A stretch of DNA of 40,077 bases, from the NCBI GenBank assembly GCA_946534585.1, contig CAMNCV010000069.1:1-40077 (forward strand), given 5' to 3'. How positions within the stretch are numbered: the first letter of the stretch is position 1; each line of letters opens with the position of its first letter. The notes beneath the pieces were generated by a model, which saw only the letters and a list, made by a program, of their open reading frames with translations, was not told the DNA's origin and did no database searches. The translations under genes and the position numbers were made by a program. Source of the stretch: an uncultured Prevotellaceae bacterium (GTDB taxonomy: Bacteria > Bacteroidota > Bacteroidia > Bacteroidales > Bacteroidaceae). This document shows, one piece after another, positions 9,159 to 16,006 of this stretch.

Positions 9159-9202
9159 AATTGAAAAATTTAAGGAATAAACAATTGAAACAAAAAAATA
9201 AT

Positions 9203-11245
9203 ATGAAAACTAACAATATTAAATATTTCCTTGCTGCGGGGCTTATAAGTTGCGGTATAGCCACAACGATGGTTTCCTGCTCCGACATCCTCGACGAGCA
9301 GCCACGCAGCACCTTTGACCCTTCTTTCTTCAATACAGAAAAGGGTATCGAAGGTGGTCTGACATCACTCTATGCCCACCTGCGCTATTACTATGGCAAC
9401 GGTTACTTCCTGAACAGTTTAGAGACAGGCACCGACGAGTATACATACGCACAATCTGCCGATGGCAACTTCAAGGATGCTGACCTTTCCGGTGCTGGCC
9501 AGATGACACCGACAAACTCTATCGCTGGTTCTGTATGGGGAAACGCATTCCCTAACATCAACACATGTAATGGTATTCTTGAGCAAGGCGGCGAATTGGG
9601 TTTCAACGTCTCACTGCTCGCCGAGGCACATTTCTTCCGTGCATTCGACTACTTCCTGCTCGTGCAGACATACGGTGGTGTGCCATTGGATCTGGGTGCC
9701 GGTGAGTTGAAATTCAACATGACAAAGGTCAGCGCCTCTAAGCGTAACACAGTGCCTGAGGTATACAAGGTGATTTTTGAAGATTTGGAGACTGCCGTAA
9801 AAGATTTGCCGGAAACTCCACGCCTGACTGGCACCGTAACCAAGAATGTAGCTCGTCTGTTCCTTGCAAAGGCTTACCTGACATTTGCATGGTGGTTGGA
9901 AAATCCAAACAACATACCAACCTATCCTGAGTGTGAGCGCAAAGATGTTAGCGATAACCCAAAGACTGCTGCACAGTACTATCAGCTGGCATACGACGTT
10001 GCTATGGAGGCCATCAACAACCCTGGCCCATACGCCCTGCAGCCAACATTCTATGACGTGAATGCGGCATCAAACGACCGCAACTCTGAAACCATGCTTT
10101 ATGCCGACCACAACGAGAACGAGAAATACGGCAATGGCGGAGCAGGTTACGGTTGGGGTAATGGTGCTTCTCCAGAGAACTTCGCATACTGGATGGAAAC
10201 TTGGAACTACACCGAAATGACTGCATTGAGTGACAATGTGAAGAACACACTCATTAACCCTGTACAGCGTGAAGCAGTGCAAGGCCTTGGTCGCCCTTGG
10301 ACACGTATGGCTCCTGTTGCCGACGCATTCATCGAAGGCGGTGTATGGGAGGATGCTGTCAAGTCTATTGACTCTCGTTACGACGCAACATTCACACTCA
10401 GCTATTACACCAACTGGGATAAGTCTGGTTCAGATGTTCCGTTCGTATATGGACCTAACGGTTCACAAATCAAGCCCAATGAGATTTATTTCCGTTTTGT
10501 TGACGAGGCCACCGAGGCAAATATTGATTGGACAAGATGGGAAGTATTGGATTTGGACGCTAACGGTAATGTGCAAAAAGATGACAATGGCATAGAAAAG
10601 AAGAAAGAGGTTACGAAATTCGGCTTTGGCTCATTGCCTGGCATCCCATACTTCGTGCGCAGCGTCAAGAACATCAGCCGCAAGTGCTATCCATGTAACT
10701 GGAAAATCGGCATCAGCCGCACAGACAACAATGGCGGCTTAGGTTCAAAGGTGAACGGTGGTAGCCCACGTCCTTGGAACATTGCCAAGTTCTCTGAGTT
10801 CTATCTCATCGCAGCCGAGGCAGCTGTTAAGGGTGCCACTGGTGCAAAGACTGCATACGAGCTTGTGAATGTGCTACGCGCCCGTGCCGGCAAACAGACT
10901 TATTCTGTGAACGACCACGCACACGTAAACATAGACAACAGCGCAGCAATGGTTGCAGCCACACCTACAGAGATTACCATTGACTACATTCTCGACGAGC
11001 GCAGCCGTGAGTTCTGGGGTGAGGGCTATCGTTGGTTCGACCTCGTCCGCACACAGAAGTGGGCTGAACGTGCCACTACATACCACATAGCGAAAGACGG
11101 CTTCCTTGACACTCAACTGCAAGAGTATACCCGTGTAATACCTTATGGTTACTATCTGCGCCCAATTCCACAGGGTCAGATTGACGCTATGGAGATGAGC
11201 ACAGAAGAAAAAATCGCTTATCAGAACCCTGCATACAGGAAATAG
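9203..11245 (+). CDS. SusD/RagB-family outer membrane lipoprotein
   Basis: This is a 680-aa surface lipoprotein that binds substrate for the partner SusC. The ATG at 9203 is chosen over an in-frame ATG at 9161 because it begins the lipoprotein signal (MKTNNIKYFLAAGLISC...TMVSCSD), with the lipobox cysteine in MVSC. Family marks are SDILDEQPRSTFDP after the lipobox, AEAHFFRAFDYFLLVQTYGGVPLD in the TPR-like N-terminal half, FSEFYLIAAEAAVKG, and the C-terminal ILDERSREFWGEGYRWFDLVRTQKW. At 680 aa it is longer than many SusDs (often 500-650), consistent with an insertion around residues 390-500. It ends the operon before a strong terminator. Confidence 0.96.
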   Translation: MKTNNIKYFLAAGLISCGIATTMVSCSDILDEQPRSTFDPSFFNTEKGIEGGLTSLYAHLRYYYGNGYFLNSLETGTDEYTYAQSADGNFKDADLSGAGQMTPTNSIAGSVWGNAFPNINTCNGILEQGGELGFNVSLLAEAHFFRAFDYFLLVQTYGGVPLDLGAGELKFNMTKVSASKRNTVPEVYKVIFEDLETAVKDLPETPRLTGTVTKNVARLFLAKAYLTFAWWLENPNNIPTYPECERKDVSDNPKTAAQYYQLAYDVAMEAINNPGPYALQPTFYDVNAASNDRNSETMLYADHNENEKYGNGGAGYGWGNGASPENFAYWMETWNYTEMTALSDNVKNTLINPVQREAVQGLGRPWTRMAPVADAFIEGGVWEDAVKSIDSRYDATFTLSYYTNWDKSGSDVPFVYGPNGSQIKPNEIYFRFVDEATEANIDWTRWEVLDLDANGNVQKDDNGIEKKKEVTKFGFGSLPGIPYFVRSVKNISRKCYPCNWKIGISRTDNNGGLGSKVNGGSPRPWNIAKFSEFYLIAAEAAVKGATGAKTAYELVNVLRARAGKQTYSVNDHAHVNIDNSAAMVAATPTEITIDYILDERSREFWGEGYRWFDLVRTQKWAERATTYHIAKDGFLDTQLQEYTRVIPYGYYLRPIPQGQIDAMEMSTEEKIAYQNPAYRK

Positions 11246-11300
11246 AACCCCGAAACATCATAATTCATTGGTAATTAGTTAGTATATTGTGTTGGTTTTT

Positions 11301-11338
11301 TCACGGGTCGCCCTACAGGAGGACGACCCGTGATTTTT
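11301..11338 (+). terminator. Intrinsic terminator of susCD
   Basis: TCACGGGTCG (11301-11310) pairs with CGACCCGTGA (11324-11333), followed by TTTTTG. It separates susD from the convergent minus-strand gene. Confidence 0.88.
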
Positions 11339-11348
11339 GTTTTACACA

Positions 11349-12047
11349 TCAGAACTTGACATAAACCGTCAAATCTCCTCGTTTCTCGTCATGTAGGTCT
11401 GGCATGACCGACAGCATGGGGGCTGTTGATGGATAGCCTATCGTGCCCGTATATGCCACATCACTCAGTCGCTCACCTGCCGCAGAATAGAAAGATGCGT
11501 TCATGCCTGCGGTCAGTTTACCGAACTGGTGTTCCCATGAAAGCATAAGCACAAACTGCGTCAGATCGGCCGCACGGTAGGCATAGGGAGCAAAAGCCTG
11601 CTGAAAGTCAAGATGCTTCACTTTCGTATTTTGCATCACCACATTGTAGTGATGCGCCCCCACGGTGCGCCTGCCATAACGCAGTGATGCGCCTACGCGG
11701 CTCTTCTTTGCCATCACCTGCAGTTCGGGCAAAGCAAAACTGTTGTTTTTCAGTGTAAGTTGCATACTGGCCATGCCCTTCCGTGCCGTAAAGGTATGCT
11801 TCAGCGTGGAATATCCAAGACACTCCACCTCTATCACCTGGTTTCCCTCTGGCACATCGTGCAGCTCAAAACGTCCGCTGATGTCGCAAACGCTCTTTAT
11901 ATCCTGTGATTTTATACTTACGATGGCGAAGCTTGCAGCCTCGCCATCGTGCTCTGTAGTAATCCTTCCGCTTACCGTGCAAGTCTGGGCCTTGCCCACA
12001 AGCATGCAGACGGCAAAGAAAAGGGAGAATAGTATTCTTTGAAACAT
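11349..12047 (-). CDS. Shrunken TonB-receptor-like protein (N-terminal domain joined to a barrel end)
   Basis: This is a 232-aa protein with a signal peptide (MFQRILFSLFFAVCMLVGKAQ) and a carboxypeptidase-regulatory-like domain at about residues 23-100 (VSGRITTEHDGEAASFAIVSIK ... IEVECLGYSTLKHTF). The segment LPELQVMAKKSR (about 109-120) resembles the start of a TonB-dependent receptor. The expected plug and nearly all of the 500-700-residue barrel are absent. The rest looks like the last beta-strands of an outer membrane barrel (FVLMLSWEHQFGKLTAGMNASFYS ... LTVYVKF) and ends in the C-terminal phenylalanine used for barrel insertion. The frame is intact, so it may be an in-frame deletion derivative, a decayed receptor or a small adapted envelope protein. 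It is convergent with susD. Confidence 0.7.
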   Translation of the reverse strand: MFQRILFSLFFAVCMLVGKAQTCTVSGRITTEHDGEAASFAIVSIKSQDIKSVCDISGRFELHDVPEGNQVIEVECLGYSTLKHTFTARKGMASMQLTLKNNSFALPELQVMAKKSRVGASLRYGRRTVGAHHYNVVMQNTKVKHLDFQQAFAPYAYRAADLTQFVLMLSWEHQFGKLTAGMNASFYSAAGERLSDVAYTGTIGYPSTAPMLSVMPDLHDEKRGDLTVYVKF

Positions 12048-12082
12048 TTATATCGTTGTTATAATACGAGTTACCGCTTATA

Positions 12083-12178
12083 AATGAATAGTGAATAGTG
12101 AATAGCAAATAATACTAATCACACACTATGTCAGTGGCGTATTATTCACTTTTCACTATTCATTTCTCGCAAAGCGAG
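12083..12178. repeat. Palindromic intergenic repeat (GTGAATA type) with adjacent hairpin
   Basis: AATGAATAGTGAA plus further GTGAATA units and AATAATAC (12083-12115) are the imperfect reverse complement of 12139-12164 (GTATTATT ... CACTATTCATT). A second short hairpin CTCGC-AAA-GCGAG lies at 12166-12178. It occupies the gap between the two receptor-like minus-strand genes and resembles the palindrome inside the gene at 17193-18515. Confidence 0.65.
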
Positions 12179-12208
12179 GTTTCACTTTTCACGGAGTGAG
12201 ATTCCTAA

Positions 12209-12385
12209 TTATTTCTCAAACCAATAGGGAACGCAGTCTGATACTTGCCGGCTGCCACCGCGTACCTCCACGGTGTTCAGTTCTACGTTTTTCTCTACGT
12301 CATCCTGTGCCAGCACCTGCTGACCATGCATAGTTAAAAAAGCACAAAAAAACGCACTTTTAAACAAAATCTTTGTACCTTCCAT
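12209..12385 (-). CDS. 58-aa secreted peptide with a TonB-box-like segment
   Basis: Reading the minus strand from the ATG at 12385 to the TAA at 12211-12209 gives 58 residues. They begin with a plausible signal peptide (MEGTKILFKSAFFCAFL ... QQVLAQ), then DDVEKNVELNTVEVRGGSRQ, then VSDCVPYWFEK. The segment ELNTVEVRGGSRQ resembles the TonB-box and first strand of TonB-dependent receptors, so this may be the surviving start of a receptor gene or a small exported peptide. Good start, stop and codon use support translation but do not prove it. A possible promoter lies at 12648-12617, and a forward promoter at 12372-12403 overlaps its start. Confidence 0.5.
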   Translation of the reverse strand: MEGTKILFKSAFFCAFLTMHGQQVLAQDDVEKNVELNTVEVRGGSRQVSDCVPYWFEK

Positions 12386-12403
12386 TTAAATTTATTACCT
12401 TTG
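12372..12403 (+). promoter_or_regulatory. Forward promoter of a candidate small RNA
   Basis: TTTG (12372-12375), 20 bp, then TACCTTTG (12396-12403): a perfect consensus. It points into a stretch with a 63-nt hairpin and T-tract but no coding frame, and overlaps the start codon of the minus-strand 58-aa gene. Confidence 0.7.
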
Positions 12404-12409
12404 CTCCGT

Positions 12410-12493
12410 CTAATTTTGTTTTTAGGACATCATGCCCGTTAACGCTAAAATTGCACTCCTGCGCTAACTCATTGGTATGGTGTCCTTTTGTGT
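12410..12493 (+). ncRNA. Candidate small RNA ending in a long hairpin
   Basis: Downstream of the promoter at 12372-12403, bases 12424-12486 form one long imperfect hairpin. AGGACATCAT pairs with ATGGTGTCCT, GCC with GGT, and GTTAaCGC with GCGcTAAC (lower case unpaired), leaving an apical loop TAAAATTGCACTCCT. The T-rich CCTTTTGTGTTT follows. A perfect promoter about 20 nt before a terminator-like hairpin is the layout of a small RNA of about 80 nt. It would be antisense to the leader of the minus-strand 58-aa gene. I do not recognise it as a known riboswitch. Confidence 0.45.
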
Positions 12494-12527
12494 TTATAAT
12501 TAAAGAACTGATAATTAAATAGACTCC

Positions 12528-12557
12528 AACCATTTCGTGGATGTCAACGAAATGGTT
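12528..12557. other. 11-bp perfect inverted repeat in a leader
   Basis: AACCATTTCGT (12528-12538) and ACGAAATGGTT (12547-12557) enclose an 8-nt loop. It lies between the candidate small RNA and the minus-strand promoter at 12617-12648; no T-tract follows on either strand, so it may be an operator or an RNA structure rather than a terminator. Confidence 0.5.
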
Positions 12558-12616
12558 ATCACGTGAACACCTCTTACGAATTCTTCAGTTATGAACTATG
12601 CTTTTGTTTTCGAGTG

Positions 12617-12648
12617 CAAAGTTACTGCTTTTTTTTCATTGCCACAAT
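12617..12648 (-). promoter_or_regulatory. Possible promoter for the 58-aa gene
   Basis: On the minus strand ATTG (12648-12645, 3 of 4 for TTTG) precedes TAACTTTG (12624-12617) by 20 bp. It would give a leader of about 225 nt before the ATG at 12385. Confidence 0.5.
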
Positions 12649-12772
12649 ACCTAATTTTAAGTACTTTTCAGCTATCATGTCCCCACGAAAAGCCCCTAAC
12701 TTATCTATTTCGGCAATAAATTGTCATGAAGGGGCAAACACAACCATAAGGCGCGCGCACTGAAGGATTACC

Positions 12773-12838
12773 ATGTAATAACGGGCTGATTACCGAGTAA
12801 AAGCTATCTGATTGTGGGGTAAAAGCGTTGCTTTTACA
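12773..12838 (-). repeat. 22-bp-period array, three units
   Basis: There are three units of 22 bp: 12773-12794, 12795-12816 and 12817-12838. The middle one contains GTAAAAGCTATCTGATT, the complement-strand form of the core in copies A and B. The third holds GTAAAAGC-GTT-GCTTTTAC, a perfect 8-bp inverted repeat (12819-12837). It lies about 50 bp upstream of the TtcA-like gene promoter. Confidence 0.65.
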
Positions 12839-12890
12839 ACGAAGTAGCATGGCGAATGGAATAAAGACATTGCTTTTTCAGCCCCGTTGC

Positions 12891-12921
12891 TTTGCAGTGT
12901 CAGAAATTATTTGTAACTTTG
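12891..12921 (+). promoter_or_regulatory. Promoter of the TtcA-like gene
   Basis: TTTG (12891-12894), 19 bp, TAACTTTG (12914-12921). The predicted start near 12928 gives a leader of about 230 nt made mainly of 77-bp tandem repeats. Confidence 0.8.
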
Positions 12922-13105
12922 TCCTCGGAAAATCGCACAAGGCGACCGTGACCCTGCCATAAGGCAGACTATCACTTTTTCCTTCGGGCGATACATTGTC
13001 CTCGGAAAATCGCACAAGGCGACCGTGACCCTGTCTTAAGGCAGACTATCTCTTTTTCCTTCGGACGATACATTGTCCTCGGAAAATCGCACAAGGCGAC
13101 CGTGA
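12921..13105 (+). repeat. 77-bp tandem repeats in a 5' leader
   Basis: Unit 1 is 12921-12997 and unit 2 is 12998-13074, with 4 differences in 77; a third copy matches for 31 bp (13075-13105) and then diverges. Each full unit can fold as a small three-way junction: GGAAAA with TTTTCC outside, TCGC-ACAAG-GCGA, and CTGCC-ATAA-GGCAG. In unit 2 the last stem becomes CTGTC/GGCAG, keeping pairing through a wobble. The length is not a multiple of three, which argues against a repeated peptide. Confidence 0.85.
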
Positions 13106-13156
13106 ATCTGCCATAAAGCTGGCATTTACTGCAAATTTCTATCTGAATAATTCCCA

Positions 13157-13873
13157 ATGAGTAACACTGACAGGAAAATCCAACGATTGTTTCACTCGGC
13201 TTGCGCTGACTATAAACTACTCGAAGACAACGACCGGGTACTCGTGGCACTGTCAGGCGGTAAGGATTCTTTAGAACTCGTCAGGTTGCTTGGCACACAG
13301 CAACGCATATACAAGCCACGCATCGAAGTAGAGGCCATACACGTGGTGATGGACAACGTGCCTTATGCCAATGACATGGACTATCTCTCTGGGTTTTGCA
13401 ACGACTGTGGCGTGACACTCCACGTGGTTCACACTCATTTTGAGGAGACGCAGACGAAGAAACCGAAGTGCTTCCTGTGCTCATGGCACCGACGCAAGGC
13501 CATATTCTGTTTTGCACAGGAGCATGGTTTCAACAAGGTGGCACTGGGACATCATCAGGACGATATACTGGTGACGCTGATGATGAATATGTTTTACCAA
13601 GGTTCGATACAGACCATGCCGCCAATGCTACACATGCGCCACTACTCTCTGTCAGTGATACGCCCCTTGTGTCTCGTGCCTGAAAGGCTCATTGCCGAGG
13701 AAGCCGCCACACTGCGTTTCAGGAAGCAGACGAAGACGTGCCCCTATGAGGAGGTAACGCAACGCACAAGGGTGAAGGCCTTGCTTGACAAGTTGGAGCA
13801 GGACAATCCCGAGGTGCGCTACAGCCTGTGGGGGTCGATGAAGAACATATACCCGGAGATGCTGGTGAGATAG
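13157..13873 (+). CDS. TtcA-family tRNA 2-thiolation PP-loop ATPase
   Basis: This 238-aa protein is of the TtcA/TilS PP-loop superfamily. The ATP-binding motif SGGKDS is at 33-38 and GHHQDD at 131-136. CFLC (C105, C108) and C195 in TCPYEE sit where TtcA coordinates its iron-sulfur cluster. LMMNMFYQGS and MPPML are also TtcA-like. By homology it activates a tRNA base with ATP and inserts sulfur, giving 2-thiocytidine at position 32; the exact tRNA target in this organism is inference. It is somewhat shorter than E. coli TtcA (311 aa), mainly at the ends. Its long repeat-filled leader suggests post-transcriptional control. Confidence 0.88.
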   Translation: MSNTDRKIQRLFHSACADYKLLEDNDRVLVALSGGKDSLELVRLLGTQQRIYKPRIEVEAIHVVMDNVPYANDMDYLSGFCNDCGVTLHVVHTHFEETQTKKPKCFLCSWHRRKAIFCFAQEHGFNKVALGHHQDDILVTLMMNMFYQGSIQTMPPMLHMRHYSLSVIRPLCLVPERLIAEEAATLRFRKQTKTCPYEEVTQRTRVKALLDKLEQDNPEVRYSLWGSMKNIYPEMLVR

Positions 13874-13961
13874 AGTAATACTGCCCCACCCTCTTCCGTA
13901 AGGGAGGTAGTATCGAAGAATATAGCGGAAAACAAATCAAATAAAAACAATATCTTTAACA

Positions 13962-15944
13962 ATGAAAAAAATCACATTATTCATCTGTCTGTTTCTGCTC
14001 ACGATGCAGGTTCAGGCAAAGCCAAACACTAAAACTGTACAGAAAGCCCCCATCCAGATGATTCTCGATTCGGACTTCGGTTCTTCAACCGACGATCTCT
14101 TTGCTCTGATGATGCTTCACCACTACATTGATGAGGGACGCGTAGATCTGAAAGGCATTGTAGTTGACCGCGAGGGAGAGAAAAATGCCACGCTCGTGGA
14201 TGTGTTCAATACCTATTACGGACATCCCGACATCCCCGTAGGATTGGAGCGCAACGGTGTGAAGAACCCTCGTTGCTTCATCCCTTACAGCAACATCGTA
14301 TATCTGAAAAACGAGCAGGGCGCTCCACTCTTCCCACGTTCGCTCGACGTAAGCAAGTGTCCTGACGGCTACAAGCTCTACCGTCAGTTGCTGAGCAAGG
14401 CCGATGACAATTCAGTAGTGGTCGTGGCAATAGGCTTTGCCACCACATTGGCACAACTCTTTGAATCGGGGGCTGACGAGTATTCAAAACTCAACGGTGC
14501 CGAACTCTTCGGCAAAAAGGTCAAAGCAGTATATCTGCAGGCCGGACGTTTCGAGAGTGGTGACAGTCTCTCCGGATACAATATGCGCGCTGCGTCAAAA
14601 CAGTCGGCAGTTTTCTTCAGCAAACTGCCAAAGAACGTGGAACTAATCATGTCGCCAAGTAACATAGGCGATGCCATGGACTATGCTCCGGCTGACGTGA
14701 TGACCGACCTGTCATATACGGAACTGAACCCTATAAAGTCAGTATATGTAAACTATACCTGCGACACTGGTCAGCGTATGTGGGACACCAACTGCCTTGT
14801 GCATGCCGTACTGGGCGATGACGAGTACAACCAATCGCCACGTGGCTATGTCACATTCGTTGACCTTGGTGAGGATTCTCAACTGCTTTTCAAGGAAGAC
14901 CCAAACGGCAACGCACGTTATCAACTGCCATTTGATTCCTACGTAGCCCAGCAAAAGGTGATGTATATACGCAGCCACAACCGCCAGAACCGCTATCCCT
15001 CAGCACTGACGATAGAGGCCCCCCAGCCACAGGTGCGCGACCACGCTGCCGTAGAATGGGCACGTCCAAGACTCGGGATGCTCACTGACAAATACATTGG
15101 CTCGCATGGTAACAAGGTTAATCCAGAAGACGTGCGTATGCTCTTCCGCCCCGTAGGCTACAACGGCTGGAACCCTAACGACTTCACCGAAGCCGAGTGG
15201 TATATGAAAGCCGCCATACATGAGCGTCTGCGCAAGAAGGCAGAGTTCACCTCTGACAGCAAGTTACTCGAACAGATGGATTTGGCACAGGCCATCGACG
15301 ACGCCTATGCAATCAATGCTTCAAAGATTGACCATAACCTCACACCAATAAAGAAAGGACAGCCTGGCGTAGAGTGGCAAAAGATTGACGGAAAGGACAT
15401 GGTGCTCGTGATTACGCTGGTTGATTCAAGCCGACTGAAGCGCTTCTTCAGTGGCGAGGGTGTGTATAGCATCGACCGCGAGATGGGTACCTGGGTATCA
15501 CTGCCTATCGACTGGCAGAAGCGCAGCGCAGAGTTTGAGGGTCTCGACAGCGTGGCTGCACATAAGCGCATGATACAAATGTATGGTCTCGACCCTACGT
15601 GCGATTACGACATAATGGTATCGTTCTATGCCGACCCGGCAAGTATGTTCCGACCTGCTCACACACCAGAAATCAACACCACTGAGGCAGGTCTGGAGTT
15701 CCCTGCCTATGCCGACGAGAGCTATATGATTGGTGCAACAAACTTCCGCGACTGGTATCGCAAGAGCTACGAGGGTGCATACGAGGATGACACACCATTG
15801 CCATGGACACAACTCGGCTACACCTACGACTGGAAGCACGACTCCAACCATCATGGAGTGTCAGAATATATCGTAGGTCATAAGGCTCTCATCAAGGTAA
15901 AGAAGAGCGAGAGCGTATGGCAGTTTATTAAGAATCTGAAATAA
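13962..15944 (+). CDS. Exported nucleoside-hydrolase-like protein with a large C-terminal extension
   Basis: This is a 660-aa protein with a signal peptide (MKKITLFICLFLLTMQVQA). Residues about 32-330 resemble the inosine-uridine nucleoside hydrolase fold. DSDFGSSTDD (36-45) occupies the place of the calcium-binding DTDxGxDDA motif, with an S/T insertion and no final alanine, and LKGIVVDREGEKNA and NYTCDTGQRMWDTNC fit later parts of the fold. The remaining 330 residues (from about QPQVRDHAAVEWARPR) match no domain I recognise. Export and the altered motif suggest a periplasmic enzyme on nucleosides or another N/O-glycoside, not the cytosolic salvage enzyme. It follows the TtcA-like gene by 88 nt and precedes lpxB. 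Confidence 0.78.
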   Translation: MKKITLFICLFLLTMQVQAKPNTKTVQKAPIQMILDSDFGSSTDDLFALMMLHHYIDEGRVDLKGIVVDREGEKNATLVDVFNTYYGHPDIPVGLERNGVKNPRCFIPYSNIVYLKNEQGAPLFPRSLDVSKCPDGYKLYRQLLSKADDNSVVVVAIGFATTLAQLFESGADEYSKLNGAELFGKKVKAVYLQAGRFESGDSLSGYNMRAASKQSAVFFSKLPKNVELIMSPSNIGDAMDYAPADVMTDLSYTELNPIKSVYVNYTCDTGQRMWDTNCLVHAVLGDDEYNQSPRGYVTFVDLGEDSQLLFKEDPNGNARYQLPFDSYVAQQKVMYIRSHNRQNRYPSALTIEAPQPQVRDHAAVEWARPRLGMLTDKYIGSHGNKVNPEDVRMLFRPVGYNGWNPNDFTEAEWYMKAAIHERLRKKAEFTSDSKLLEQMDLAQAIDDAYAINASKIDHNLTPIKKGQPGVEWQKIDGKDMVLVITLVDSSRLKRFFSGEGVYSIDREMGTWVSLPIDWQKRSAEFEGLDSVAAHKRMIQMYGLDPTCDYDIMVSFYADPASMFRPAHTPEINTTEAGLEFPAYADESYMIGATNFRDWYRKSYEGAYEDDTPLPWTQLGYTYDWKHDSNHHGVSEYIVGHKALIKVKKSESVWQFIKNLK

Positions 15945-15949
15945 ATGAA

Positions 15950-15996
15950 GGTTTCCAGCCAATGAATGTATTTTGTCTTTTCCTTGGCTGGAAACC
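15950..15996 (+). promoter_or_regulatory. 13-bp hairpin just before lpxB
   Basis: GGTTTCCAGCCAA (15950-15962) and TTGGCTGGAAACC (15984-15996) are perfect complements around a 21-nt loop. The hairpin begins 5 nt after the upstream stop codon and ends 10 nt before the chosen lpxB ATG (16007). There is no T-tract after it, so it could regulate lpxB translation or protect transcript ends. Confidence 0.55.
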
Positions 15997-16006
15997 ATGC
16001 ACAAAC

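Noticed and set aside
12424..12486. Integron attC site or a known riboswitch
   Set aside because: The imperfect palindrome with GTTAACGC and GCGCTAAC looks attC-like, but the core does not fit GTTRRRY/RYYYAAC and no integrase or cassette is present; none of the conserved cores I know (TPP, cobalamin, FMN, SAM) are visible.
12972..13250. Minus-strand coding frame with repeated SPCAIFRGQCIARRKK-like peptide
   Set aside because: The apparent peptide repeat comes from 77-bp DNA repeats, which are not a multiple of three, and the frame overlaps the TtcA-like gene antisense.
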